The notes beneath the pieces were generated by a model, which saw only the letters and a list, made by a program, of their open reading frames with translations, was not told where the DNA came from and did no database searches. A stretch of DNA of 64,000 nucleotides from Cladorhizidae sp. MBARI D1340-BT2 (lineage: Eukaryota; Porifera; Demospongiae; Poecilosclerida; Cladorhizidae). Shown piece by piece: positions 1 to 11,050 of the stretch; position 1 is the stretch's first letter; each line of letters starts with the position of its first letter. Location of the stretch: assembly GCA_028752905.1 (NCBI GenBank), contig JAQNBH010000004.1, positions 2,340,610-2,404,609 on the forward strand. Reading direction: 5' to 3'. Both the position numbers and the translations under genes were made by a program.

Positions 1-697
1 TGTATATATATATATATATAATGTGAATGTGTATTTGGTACCTTTATTTGGTACCTTTATTTAATGAATCTCTATTAACTGCAATTTAATTTAAACGTGA
101 AACTGTCACGTTTTGACCACGCCCAACCACACCCACATCCGGGCCTGACCACCTCAAAATTGGCGGAGCCACCCCTGATGTGTGCATGGGTATGACATGA
201 ATGCACATGTGTGTGTGTGTGCATGTGTATGATGTATACTTGAGTAGTAAATAATAACATTTAATTCAGGTGAGTAACATCTTTATATGTAAAAACAATA
301 AGTTGATTGGATTCTACAAGCAAGTAAACAAGTCTGTACCAACACAGACCATGTGCATATTGATGACCCTTTACCTGTTACTCTTATAAATGATGCTGAC
401 TGGTAAATTCTTGTGCATTTCTTTTAACTAATTTTGCTAATTAGTTATTTTTTTAATAAAACGTTTTTGTCTCATTTCTGTAGCCATGGTTTATTCTGGG
501 TGTGTCCACAACTCTTTTGCTACAACAGATGAGGATAGTGGTGGTTGTTGTGAGGTCATTGTGCTAGCTCATGTGATCTTGATACTTCGAATTGGTCATC
601 ATTGACTGACTCCAGCCAAATATCTTCAGTGTGTGCTCTGAGCTCTCTACTGTGCTGTAGAGTGCAGCTGAACAAAATGACATAAAAATCCCATGTC
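1..697. other. Non-coding flank, no gene seen
   Basis: No supported gene. It holds a short (TA)n run at the first 20 bases, a GGTACC-containing direct repeat near 37-62 and a TG microsatellite near 208-222. Around 164-178 the minus strand reads CAGGGGTGGCTCCGCC, which resembles the end of a hAT-type DNA transposon, but no partner end was found. GACCCTTTACCT at 365-376 is the left half of an inverted pair with 1390-1401. Confidence 0.5.
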
Positions 698-1290
698 TAC
701 TAATGAGTCATCAATGCAGTAGATATATGCATGCTTACTAATGAGTCATCAATGCAGTAGATATATGCATGCTTACTAATGAGTCATCAATGCAGTAGAT
801 ATATGCATGCTTACTAATGAGTCATCAATGCAGTAGATATATGCATGCTTACTAATGAGTCATCAATGCAGTAGATATATGCATGCTTACTAATGAGTCA
901 TCAATGCAGTAGATATATGCATGCTTACTAATGAGTCATCAATGCAGTAGATATATGCATGCTTACTAATGAGTCATCAATGCAGTAGATATATGCATGC
1001 TTACTAATGAGTCATCAATGCAGTAGATATATGCATGCTTACTAATGAGTCATCAATGCAGTAGATATATGCATGCTTACTAATGAGTCATCAATGCAGT
1101 AGATATATGCATGCTTACTAATGAGTCATCAATGCAGTAGATATATGCATGCTTACTAATGAGTCATCAATGCAGTAGATATATGCATGCTTACTAATGA
1201 GTCATCAATGCAGTAGATATATGCATGCTTACTAATGAGTCATCAATGCAGTAGATATATACATGCTTACTAATCAATGCAGTAGATATA
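698..1290. repeat. Minisatellite, 38-bp unit, about 15-16 copies
   Basis: Near-identical 38-bp monomers run head to tail. Each contains the palindrome ATGAGTCAT (the AP-1/TRE core TGAGTCA), then GCAGTAG and ATATATGCATG. The last unit has lost the GAGTCA segment. The near absence of mutations between copies implies recent expansion or homogenisation. Confidence 0.97.
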
Positions 1291-1510
1291 TGAATGCGTG
1301 CGTGTGAACTAGCAAAAATTATTTGGTTTCCAGTTCAAAAAAAGGTCATGAAGACCACACCTAGCTAGATGATCCTTCAGCATATAATGAGGTAAAGGGT
1401 CGTCTATCTATTTGGGAGGAAAGTCCTTGGGAGCAACAGTGTTTTTTTTCAGAATCGAAAATGATTGTGGGGGTGGCTATTACTTGTATATATCGCAGGC
1501 TGTGCATATG

Positions 1511-2225
1511 CAGGCTAGTGGAGTCTGTCTGATGGGCTAGGCTAATGAAGTCTGTCTGGTGGGCTAGGCTAGTGGAGTCTGTCTGATGGGCTAGGCTAAT
1601 GAAGTCTGTCTGATGGGCTAGGCTAATGAAGTCTGTCTGATGGGCTAGGCTAGTGAAGTCTGTCTGATGGGCAGGCTAATGAAGTCTGTCTGATGTGCTA
1701 GGCTAATGAAGTCTGTCTGGTGGGCTAGGCTAATGAAGTCTGTCTGATGGGCTAGGCTAATGAAGTCTGTCTGATGGGCTAGGCTAATGAAGTCCGTCTG
1801 ATGGGCTAGGCTAATGAAGTCTGTCTGATGGGCTAGGCTAATTAAGTCGGTCTGATGGGCTAGGCTAATGAAGTCTGTCTGATGGGCTAGGCTAATTAAG
1901 TCTGTCTGATGGGCTAGGCTAATGAAGTCTGTCTGATGGGCTAGGCTAATGAAGTCTGTCTGATGTGCTAGGCTAATGAAGTCTCTCTGATGGGCTAGGC
2001 TAATGAAGTCTGTCTGATGGGCTAGGCTAATGAAGTCTGTCTGATGGGCTAGGCTAATGAAGTCTGTCTGATGTGCTAGGCTAATGAAGTCTGTCTGATG
2101 GGCTAGGCTAATGAAGTCTGTCTGATGGGCTAGGCTAATGAAGTCTGTCTGATGTGCTAGGCTAATGAAGTCTGTCTGATGGGCTAGCCTAGTGGAGTCT
2201 GTTTGATGGGCTAGGGCTAGTGAGT
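1511..2225. repeat. Minisatellite, 27-bp unit, about 26 copies
   Basis: The monomer is made of GGGCTAGGCTAATGAAG followed by TCTGTCTGAT. Scattered substitutions occur (TGTGCTAGG for TGGGCTAGG, AATTAAG for AATGAAG). The GGGCTAGG portion resembles other CTAGGG-rich arrays further along the window. Confidence 0.96.
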
Positions 2226-2261
2226 GATCTGTCCTCTAATGGTAATATTATAGGAAGCAGA

Positions 2262-2400
2262 TTACAGAGAAGTGGGGGGTGGGTGGGGGAGATGTGGGGG
2301 GCGGGGGAGATGTGGGTGTGTGGGTGGGGGAGATGTGGGGAGTGTGGGTGATGTGGTGGTGGGGGAGATGTGGGAGGTGTAGTGTTGAACTTTTGTTGCT
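2262..2400. repeat. G-rich imperfect repeat (GGGGGAGATGTGG)
   Basis: Imperfect copies of GTGGGGGAGATGTGG. The strand asymmetry is strong, and the many runs of four or more G make G-quadruplex formation plausible. No gene is seen. Confidence 0.8.
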
Positions 2401-2612
2401 CTGTATGTTACTCTAGATAGAAGTAGTGTGTGGGTGTGGTTTGTACCAGCAAGTGTGGCAGCTGTTAGTAACGCCATGAGACTTATAGGAAGTAGCTGTG
2501 CATGACGGCGTACGGGATATGGCTGCGATCATGTGTGGTCCTTTCTCTGAGTGTGAGTTATGGTAGATATGAGAAGTACTAGGATTTATCAAAGTGTCTG
2601 TAACCCTATACT

Positions 2613-2662
2613 GCCTAACACTGACACACACACACACAGACATGCACACACACACACACACA
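2613..2662. repeat. CA microsatellite
   Basis: Interrupted (CA)n tract. Short open frames that cross it on both strands look incidental. Confidence 0.85.
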
Positions 2663-2789
2663 AACATTGTCTCGTCCGAAGCTTTGCTAGTGTGTGTGCT
2701 GTTATAGGCTTTTACTTAGCAAACACAGAAATAGGTTTTTGTAAAAACAATGACCTAATGGCATCAGAGAATCAGAAAGCGTGTGTGTC

Positions 2790-2957
2790 CTGAATCCCCG
2801 CAAGTGTGATGATAATGTTGCTATTGAGTTGAGGATAAGAGTATTCTCTGGCTTGATATCATCAACCATCACTTGATGATAGCATGCATTGTTGAGCCAG
2901 AGAATAGTCTTATCCTTCAACTCAATAGCAACATTATCATAGTTGCTGTGATTCAGG
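2790..2957. repeat. 168-bp imperfect inverted repeat (hairpin)
   Basis: The left arm from CCTGAATC through GATAATGTTGCTATTGAGTTG to TTCTCTGGCT (2790-2854) pairs with 2893-2957. The inner 45 bp differ by one substitution and one indel; the outer 20 bp are more diverged. The loop is about 38 bp. It could be a fold-back MITE or a long miRNA-like hairpin; the sequence alone does not decide. No terminal duplication was identified. Confidence 0.85.
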
Positions 2958-3044
2958 TCATGCATGCTCTAAGCCAGAGCTCCATCAATAATAATTATCA
3001 TGTACAGAAATCTGAAAAGAAATTGCTATATCCCAGAAGCCCAC

Positions 3045-3665
3045 TGTAGATGCTTGCTTAATAACAGGCCAAGCTATAGATGCCGGCCTTAATAACAGGC
3101 CAAGCTGTAGATGCTGGCCTACTAACAGGCCAAGCTGTAGATGCTGGCCTTAATAACAGGCCAAGCTATAGATGCTGGTCTTAATAACAGGCCAAGCTGA
3201 AGAGCTGGCCTTAGGCCAAGCTGAAGATGCTGGCCTTAATAACAGGCCAAGCTGAAGATGCTGGCCTTAATAACAGGCCAAGCTGAAGATGCTGGCCTTA
3301 ATAACAGGCCAAGCCATAGATGCTGGTCTTAATAACAGGCCAAGCCATAGATGCTGGCCTTGATAACAGGCCAAGCTATCTTAATAACAGGCCAAGCTGT
3401 AGATGCTGGCCTTAATAACAGGCCGAGCTGTAGATGCCGGCCTTAATACCAGGCCAAGCTGTAGATGCTGGCCTTAATAACAGGCCAAGCCATAGATGCT
3501 GTCCTTAATAACAGGCCAAGCTGAAGATGCTGGCCTTAATAACAGGCCAAGCCATAGATGCTATCCTTAGTAACAGGCCAAGGTGAAGGCTGGCCTTGAT
3601 AACAGGCCAAGCCATAGATCCTGGCCTTGGTAATAGGTCAAGTTGAAGATGCTGGCCTTACAATG
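3045..3665. repeat. Minisatellite, 31-bp unit, about 20 diverged copies
   Basis: The monomer is TAATAACAGGCCAAGC plus TGTAGATGCTGGCCT. AGGCC and GGCCT within each unit form a small inverted repeat. Copies carry many substitutions and some deletions, so this array is older than its neighbours. Confidence 0.93.
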
Positions 3666-3930
3666 AGCAGTAGATAGATTTTCTGCGCTCCAATTACACA
3701 CTTCTGGCTGCTGTCAGCCTTAGACACACACAACTCAGCGTTGAAGCTTCAGAACAATTCCTCTTCCTATTAAAGCCACACCCATGTTGGACTTCCTTTT
3801 GCTGTCCCTACATGTGCATAGCTGTTGTATAGCAACTCACAGCAGTGACAAAAGGTAGAGAGGGAGGAGGGGGTGAGGAAGTTAGGTGTACATGGACACA
3901 TAGGCCAGTGCTAGTAGCAAATATACTAGC

Positions 3931-5950
3931 AAATATATCAGGTGCACATATGTGGACTCATGCTAGTATATCAGGTGCACATATGTGGACCCATGCTAGT
4001 ATATCAGGTGCACATATGTGGACCCATGCTAGTATATCAGGTGCTCATGTGGACCCATGCTAGTATATCAGGTGCTCATGTGGACCCATGCTAGTATATC
4101 AGGTGCTCATGTGGACCCATGCTAGTATATCAGATGCTCATGTGGACCCATGCTAGTATATCAGGTGCTCATGCTAGTATATCAGGTGCTCATGTGCACC
4201 CATGCTAGTATATCAGGTGCTCATGTGGACCCATGCTAGTATATCAGGTGCTCATGTAGACCCATGCTAGTATATCAGGTGCTCATGTAGACCCATGCTA
4301 GTATATCAGGTGCTCATGTGGACCCATGCTAGTATATCAGGTGCTCATGTGGACCCATGCTAGTATATCAGATGCTCATGTGGACCCATGCTAGTATATC
4401 AGGTGCTCATGCTAGTATATCAGGTGCTCATGTGGACCCATGTTAGTATATCAGGTGCTCATGTAGACCCATGCTAGTATATCAGGTGCTCATGTGGACC
4501 CATGCTAGTATATCAGGTGCTCATGTAGACCCATGCTAGTATATCAGGTGCTCATGTGGACCCATGCTAGTATATCAGGTGCTCATGTGGACCCATGCTA
4601 GTATATCAGGTGCTCATGTGGACCCATGCTAGTATATCAGGTGCCCATGTAGACCCATGCTAGTATATCAGGTGCTCATGTGGACCCATGCTAGTATATC
4701 AGGTGCTCATGTGGACCCATGCTAGTATATCAGATGCTCATGTGGACCCATGCTAGTATATCAGGTGCTCATGTGGAACCATGCTAGTATATCAGGTGCT
4801 CATGTAGACCCATGCTAGTATATCAGGTGCTCATGTGGACCCATGCTAGTATATCAGGTGCTCATGTGGACCCATGCTAGTATATCAGGTACTCATGTGG
4901 ACCCATGCTAGTATATCAGGGACCCATGCTAGTATATCAGGTGCTCATGTGGACCCATGCTAGTATATCAGGGACCCATGCTAGTATATCAGGTGCTCAT
5001 GTGGAACCATGCTAGTATATCAGGTGCTCATGTGGACCCATGCTAGTATATCAGGGACCCATGCTAGTATATCAGGTGCTCATGTGGACCCATGCTAGTA
5101 TATCAGGTGCTCATGTGGACCCATGCTAGTATATCAGGTGCTCATGTAGACCCATGCTAGTATATCAGGTGCTCATGTGGACCCATGCTAGTACATCAGG
5201 TGCTCATGTAGACCCATGCTAGTATATCAGGTGCTCATGTGGACCCATGCTAGTATATCAGGTGCTCATGTGGACCCATGCTAGTATATCAGGTGCTCAT
5301 GTAGACCCATGCTAGTATATCAGGTGCTCATGTGGACCCATGCTAGTATATCAGGTGCTCATGTAGACCCATGCTAGTATATCAGGTGCTCATGTGGACC
5401 CATGCTAGTATATCAGGTGCTCATGTGGACCCATGCTAGTATATCAGGTGCTCATGCTAGTATATCAGGTGCTCATGTGGACCCATGCTAGTATATCAGG
5501 TGCTCATATGGACCCATGCTAGTATATCAGGTGCTCATGTGGACCCATGCTAGTATATCAGGTGCTCATGTGGACCCATGCTAGTATATCAGGTGCTCAT
5601 GTGGACCCATGCTAGTATATCAGGTGCTCATGTGGACCCATGCTAGTATATCAGGTGCTCATGTAGACCCATGCTAGTATATCAGGTGCTCATGTGGACC
5701 CATGCTAGTATATCAGGTGCTCATGTGGACCCATGCTAGTATATCAGGTGCTCATGTGGACCCATGCTAGTATATCAGGTGCTCATGTAGACCCATGCTA
5801 GTATATCAGGTGCTCATGTGGACCCATGCTAGTATATCAGGTGCTCATGTGGACCCATGCTAGTATATCAGATGCTCATGTGGACCCATGCTAGTATATC
5901 AGGTGCTCATGTGGACCCATGCTAGTATATCAGGTGCTCATTTGCACATA
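3931..5950. repeat. Minisatellite, 31-bp unit, about 65 copies
   Basis: The monomer is GTATATCAGGTGCTCATG plus TGGACCCATGCTA. Variants are TAGACCC for TGGACCC and CAGATGC for CAGGTGC. Several units are shortened to 21 bp, either between two CATG words or between two GG words, as expected from microhomology deletion. No coding sense is apparent. Confidence 0.97.
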
Positions 5951-6530
5951 GACCCGTTCTAGTATATCAGTGTATTGGCACATAGGCCCGTGCTAGTAAT
6001 GGTCCCCATGGAAACAAGTATCATCTGGGAGCTATGCAAATATTGGTGTGGGTGTGTAATTATGAGTCATTTGATGATTGATGGGATGCTGACCTCATCC
6101 CTAATTCCCTCCACGATGGCTTCTGTTTGAGTTCTGCTCTAGCTGCCTGGACAAACAGCGCAGGAAGTGTAGCACTGGTCAGGCTTCCCTTCATCAAAGT
6201 CATGGCCAGTTTACTATCAATGGCATGTGCTGTTCTAAGTCAACTAATCTAATCAACACATCGTAGAGACTTGAGACTATGTTAAAGCTGCCTGCTGCCT
6301 ACTGCAAGTCCTGTATGACGTAGCATTACTAGTGTTAATCTTGTGTGACCTCGATTACTAAGTGTTAATCTTGTGTAACCTTGCATTACTAGGTGTTAAT
6401 GTAGTGTGACGTGGTGATTCTTGTACTGCTCATACCCACCTGGTGCGTGCACTAGCTACTGTGCGATAGTCAGCCAGCCAACATCATATCCACTTTAATT
6501 ATCTGACCTCTATGTGTGATTGTTTTTCAT
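5951..6530. other. Unique spacer, nothing recognised
   Basis: Non-repetitive sequence between two arrays. A weak local repeat of GTGTTAATCTTGTGTGACC appears near 6330-6410. No gene, RNA or mobile-element end was recognised. Confidence 0.5.
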
Positions 6531-6539
6531 AAACGTTAC

Positions 6540-7180
6540 CACCAGCACTCACTCACCACCTCCACCACCAGCACTCACTCACCACCTCCAGCACTCACTC
6601 ACCACCTCCACCACCAGCACTCACTCACCACCTCCACCACCACCAGCACTCACTCACCACCTCCACCACCACCACCAGCACTCACTCACCACCTCCACCA
6701 CCAGCACTCACTCACCACCTCCACCAACAGCACTCACTCACCACCTCCACCACCAGCACTCACTCACCACCTCCACCTCCACCACTCACTCACCACCTCC
6801 AGCACTCACTCACCACCTCCACCACCAGCACTCACTCACCACTCCACCAGCACTCAGTCACCACCTCCACCACCATCAGCACTCACTCACCACCTCCTCC
6901 ACCAGCACTCACTCACCACCTCCACCACCAGCACTCACTCACCACCTCCACCACCAGCACTCACTCACCACCTCCACCACCAGCACTCACTCACCACCTC
7001 CCAGCACTCACTCACCACCTCCACCACCACCAGCACTCACTCACCACACCAGCAGCACTCACTCACCACCTCCACCAGCAGCACTCACTCACCACCTCCA
7101 CCACCAGCACTCACTCACCACCTCCACCAGCAGCACTCACTCACCACACCAGCAGCACTCACTGGCCACCTCCACCGCCA
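6540..7180. repeat. CAC-rich minisatellite, about 20-29 bp unit
   Basis: Copies of CAGCACTCACTCACCACCTC joined by a variable number of CCA triplets. The unit lacks stop codons, so two plus-strand frames stay open for over 220 codons (His/Pro/Thr/Ser-rich). Because both frames are equally open and there is no conserved flank, I treat this as a minisatellite. Confidence 0.9.
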
Positions 7181-7189
7181 TCACTCATG

Positions 7190-8070
7190 AAGCATATCAT
7201 TATTTTAAGATATGAATTGCAGACTAGATGGTGAGATTCTTTATCCAAGCACAGATGGTGTCCAAGCACAGATGGTGCCATAATCATATTCGTAGAATTT
7301 CCCTCTCCTTACAAGTCCTGCAGGTGTTATGCCACACCTACCATCAATAATATGTGTTGCCACAAACAGCATGGAGGAACAGGAGACACGACCGACGCTG
7401 CTTCCCCTTTACCAGTCACACGTGTATATATAATACATACTAGTTTATTATGTACGAAGGCCACTTGGGATGACTTGGCATTGTAGGTACAGTCACAGCA
7501 GCCTCTGCATGTCTCCATCATTACAATCATCTCATTTATGTTCAACTTACTTGTAACTAGATAGCCTATGCGATCTTTAATTCATATTTATGTCTGGAAT
7601 GTCTTGTTGACTATACATCGCTATGGTGTTAATTGCTAATAGAATTACTAGTTATACTAGCTGGCTATTTTTTATGGCTGTTGGATTATGTGTCCAGTTT
7701 GTGTTGCTTGCTGTTGTTGTGTTGGACTAACATTAAGCTGGAAAGAGGAGAAGGTGTATATTTTTGAAGACAATAGTTTCTGCTCTGCATACTTCATGAA
7801 GGATCACTTAAAAGACATTTTTAACGGCCCTTGCTCTGCAGCCTGTGCGTGGTTAATAATACATATTTTCACCATTAGCTCCTCCGGGCAGATCACCAAT
7901 TAGTTGCTATGTTATGCTGGTTCCTGATGGATGAAGTCATTGCCAATTGGCTGCTTTCATACCATTATCAGTGATATCATATCCTGTGCACAGCCAAGCA
8001 TTTTTTAATATAAAAATATTTATTTACTGAAATTTATATTGTTGACACTAACTCTCTGAACATGAACTAG
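7190..8070. other. Unique region, no gene recognised
   Basis: No ORF with recognisable content. On the minus strand it lies 3' of the repeat-protein exon. A minus-strand AATAAA at 8024-8019, about 240 bases past that gene's stop, is a possible polyadenylation signal. Confidence 0.4.
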
Positions 8071-8072
8071 CT

Positions 8073-8236
8073 ACCAGTCTATAGTGTGAGGATGCTGGGA
8101 AGATGTGTGTCTAGTCCAGTCTGTAGTGTGAGGATGATGGGATGATGTGTCTAGACCAGTCTGTAGTGTGAGGATGATGGGATGATGTGTCTAGACCAGT
8201 CTGTAGTGTGAGGATGATGGGAAGATGTGTGTCTAG
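8073..8236. repeat. 40-bp tandem repeat, 4 copies
   Basis: Monomer CCAGTCTGTAGTGTGAGGAT plus GATGGGATGATGTGTCTAGA, about four copies with small changes in the outer ones. It sits directly 3' of the minus-strand gene that ends at 8266, probably in its 3' UTR or downstream. Confidence 0.92.
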
Positions 8237-8265
8237 TGGCAGATGCACTAATCACATGTGCATTC

Positions 8266-10158
8266 TTATACGGGTGTTTCAACTTGAATAGTTGGACCAA
8301 GTTTCATAGTGAGCTTTCTCCTGGTGGACCTCCTTCCCTTGTTGAGGACTCGGAAGCTTATCCCATTTTTATTGCATTCTGCTTTAGAATCTGTTTCCTC
8401 AGTTGGTTCCACTTGCAGGGTGTTATAATGAGTTTGAAAGTGTTCCAGTTGACTTGTGCAAGAGCTCCTTCTAAAGGAGTCGCTGCTCTGTTGGACTCCA
8501 TGGGCAGTCGGATTCATTTGCTGGCCTTGATGATGAGTGTCATAGTGTTCTGGCTGGCTTTTTGAAGAAATCCTTCTAAAGTGTTGAGGTAAACTTTCTG
8601 TGCGGACTCCATGGACAGTTGGTTCCACTTGATAAAGGGTTAGAGAGAATTCTGGCTGGATTTTTGAAGAGTTCCTTCTAGTGGTGGCACTGCTTTGATG
8701 AGGAGAATTTTCTGTATGAAGCCCATGGCTTGTCAGTTCCCCTTGTTGGGTTTGGTAAAGGGTTTGAGGGTATTCTGGCTGACATTTTGTTGAGTTCCTC
8801 CTAGCAGAGATACTGCTTTGTTGTGCTCCATGGGGAGACAGTTCCATTTGCTGGCCATGATAATGAGTTTCATAGTGTTCTGGCTGACTTTTTGATGAGT
8901 TTGTTCTAATGGAGGAACTGCTTTGCTGTGCTCTATGGGAAGTTAGTTCCATTTGCTGGCTCTGGTTAAAGGTGTGATATTGTTCTGGCTGACATTTTGA
9001 GTTCTTTCTAACAGAGATACTGCTTTGTTGTGCTCCATGGGGAGCCAGTTCCATTTGCTGGCCATGATAATGAGTTTCATAGTGTTCTGGCTGACTTTTT
9101 GATGAGTTTGTTCTAATGGAGGAACTGCTTTGGTGTGCTCTATGGGAAGTTGGTTCCATTTGCTGACTCTGGTTAAAGGTGTGATATTGTTCTGGCTGAC
9201 ATTTTGAGTTCTTTCTAACAGAGATACTGCTTTGTTGTGCTCCATGGGGAGCCAGTTCCATTTGCTGGCCATGATAATGAGTTTCATAGTGTTCTGGCTG
9301 ACTTTTTGATGAGTTTGTTCTAATGGAGGAACTGCTTTGCTGTGCTCTATGGGAAGTCAGTTCCATTTGCTGGCTCTGATTAAGGGTGTGATATTGTTCT
9401 GGCTGACTTTTTGAAGAGCTCCTAATGGAGGTACCGCTTTGTTGAGATGAGTCTTCTGTGTGGACTCCATAAAGCTGAGTTGTACTAATACTACCATGGA
9501 TTTGTTCTTCTGGAATGCTGGTCCTGGTGATTCTGCTAGGATAAGAGTAGTTCTCTTCACCATCCTCGGCAAAGCACTGAGACATGCATGGCACAGAGTT
9601 GACCATCGAGTTGTGCTTATTTGGCATAAATGAGGGAGGAGCTCCAGAATAGTATTGGTAGTTTGTGGATTTACTTGCATGGGATTGTGGGTGGACCCTT
9701 GAGGATGCTTTGCTGAACACATAGTCAGAAACAGAGTGCAGTGAAGGAGAGCCTCTGAGCTGTAGGATGCCAGCATTGGGTGTCCTTCCCTCATCCACAC
9801 TACTACTTCTCTGACTTCTGAATTTGCTTCTCGATGAAAAAGACGAACTTTTTTCACGTGTTAATTGGCTGCTACGGTTTGCCTCTGAAGATAGTGTGTT
9901 GACACTTCTACTATACTTGTGACTTGTCTGGTGCAGAGCTCGAGTGTGAGGCTTATGAGCCTCACACTTGTTGGCTATCAAGTTTATGTTTCGTGTTGGA
10001 GGTGTAGTAAAACTTCGCACTCTGCGGTGAGAAGAAACTTCAAACATGTTGTGTTGGGACAGATTGTAGCTGTGGATATTACTGTTGATGGTGTGTATTT
10101 CAGAAATTAACCATTCCATTCTGTTCTCCATTACCACCCGATCACTGCTCAGGTTGAG
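8266..10158 (-). CDS. Unrecognised Ser/Gln-rich repeat protein, last (long) exon
   Basis: I do not recognise this protein. The open frame is about 630 codons and ends at a TAA at 8268-8266. A methionine lies upstream (10185), but the minus strand reads a pyrimidine tract then GGTGCAG up to 10159. I therefore place a splice acceptor there, with the exon starting in phase 0 at Leu-Asn-Leu-Ser (10158). Residues 1-30 (SDRVVMENRMEWLISEI) could form a short helix or coiled coil. About 200 Ser/Arg/Asn-rich, probably disordered residues follow. Then come roughly ten copies of a 34-35-residue repeat built on SKSQPEHYETH, GQQMEL and QQSSSSIR. Two alternating types (QPEQYHTxNQ and QPEHYETHYH) make a ~69-residue, ~207-bp dimer repeated about three times. 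The tail is basic (GRRSTRRKLTMK). The frame survives through diverged repeats, which favours a real gene, but there is no homology support. Confidence 0.55.
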   Translation of the reverse strand, partial: LNLSSDRVVMENRMEWLISEIHTINSNIHSYNLSQHNMFEVSSHRRVRSFTTPPTRNINLIANKCEAHKPHTRALHQTSHKYSRSVNTLSSEANRSSQLTREKSSSFSSRSKFRSQRSSSVDEGRTPNAGILQLRGSPSLHSVSDYVFSKASSRVHPQSHASKSTNYQYYSGAPPSFMPNKHNSMVNSVPCMSQCFAEDGEENYSYPSRITRTSIPEEQIHGSISTTQLYGVHTEDSSQQSGTSIRSSSKSQPEQYHTLNQSQQMELTSHRAQQSSSSIRTNSSKSQPEHYETHYHGQQMELAPHGAQQSSISVRKNSKCQPEQYHTFNQSQQMEPTSHRAHQSSSSIRTNSSKSQPEHYETHYHGQQMELAPHGAQQSSISVRKNSKCQPEQYHTFNQSQQMELTSHRAQQSSSSIRTNSSKSQPEHYETHYHGQQMELSPHGAQQSSISARRNSTKCQPEYPQTLYQTQQGELTSHGLHTENSPHQSSATTRRNSSKIQPEFSLTLYQVEPTVHGVRTESLPQHFRRISSKSQPEHYDTHHQGQQMNPTAHGVQQSSDSFRRSSCTSQLEHFQTHYNTLQVEPTEETDSKAECNKNGISFRVLNKGRRSTRRKLTMKLGPTIQVETPV

Positions 10159-10234
10159 CTGCACCAAAGGAAAAATAAAGAACATAAAATATTCTCTGTG
10201 TAGGTTTTAGATAATGGTCAAAACCTTTAGTAGC

Positions 10235-11050
10235 TAATGGTTTAGATAATGTGTAGCTTATGCTCTGACTGTGGTAGTTAATGAATGATGTAGCTTATGA
10301 TCTGATAGTGGTAGCTAATGGTTTAGTTAATGATGTAGCTTATGTTCTGATAGTGGTAGCTAATGGTTTAGTTAATGATGTAGCTTATGCTCTGATAGTG
10401 GTAGCTAATAGTTTAATTAATGGTGTAGGTAAATGGTTTAGTTAATGATGTAGCTTATGCTCTGATAGTGGTAGCTAATAGTTTAATTAATGGTGTAGGT
10501 AAATGGTTTAGTTAAGATGTAGCTTATGCTCTGATAGTGGTATATAGCTAATGGTTTAATTAATGGTGTAGGTAAATGGTTTAGTTAATGATGTAGCTTA
10601 TGGTCTGATAGTGATAGCTATTGGTTTAGAGCTTATGCTCTGATAGTGGTGGTTCAGTTAATGATGTAGCTTATGTTCTGATAGTGGTAGCTAATGGTTT
10701 AGTTAATGATGTAGCTTATGTTCTGATAGTGATAGCTAATGGTTTAGATGATGTAGCTTATGCTCTGATAGTGGTAGCTAATTTTTAGTTAAAGATGTAG
10801 CTTATGCTCTGATAGTGGTAGCTAATGGTTTAGATGATGTAGCTTATGCTCTGATAGTGGTAGCTAATGGTTTAGTTAATGATGTAGCTTATGCTCTGAT
10901 AGTGGTAGCTTATACTCTGATAGTGGTAGCTAATGGCTTAGTTAATGATGTAGCTTATGCTCCGACTGTTAATTATTGGTTTAGTTATGATGTAGCTTAT
11001 GCTATGACTGTGGTAGCTAATAAATGGAAGCATGGAAGCGGTTTAGTATA
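10235..11050. repeat. Minisatellite, 45-bp unit, about 17 copies
   Basis: Monomer TAGCTAATGGTTTAGTTAAT plus GATGTAGCTTATGCTCTGATAGTGG, with many truncated copies. It lies just upstream of the acceptor at 10159, so it is probably intronic for the minus-strand repeat-protein gene. Confidence 0.93.

Noticed and set aside
698..5950. CRISPR arrays
   Set aside because: Units are contiguous tandem repeats without variable spacers, and the genome is clearly eukaryotic.
6516..7215. His/Pro/Thr-rich proteins of 224 and 231 codons
   Set aside because: Two overlapping frames of equal quality from one CAC-rich minisatellite; no conserved flanks.
10168..10185. Methionine at 10185 as the start of the repeat-protein gene
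   Set aside because: The codons before Leu-Asn-Leu-Ser coincide with a pyrimidine-rich tract ending in CAG, a typical splice acceptor, so they are probably intronic.
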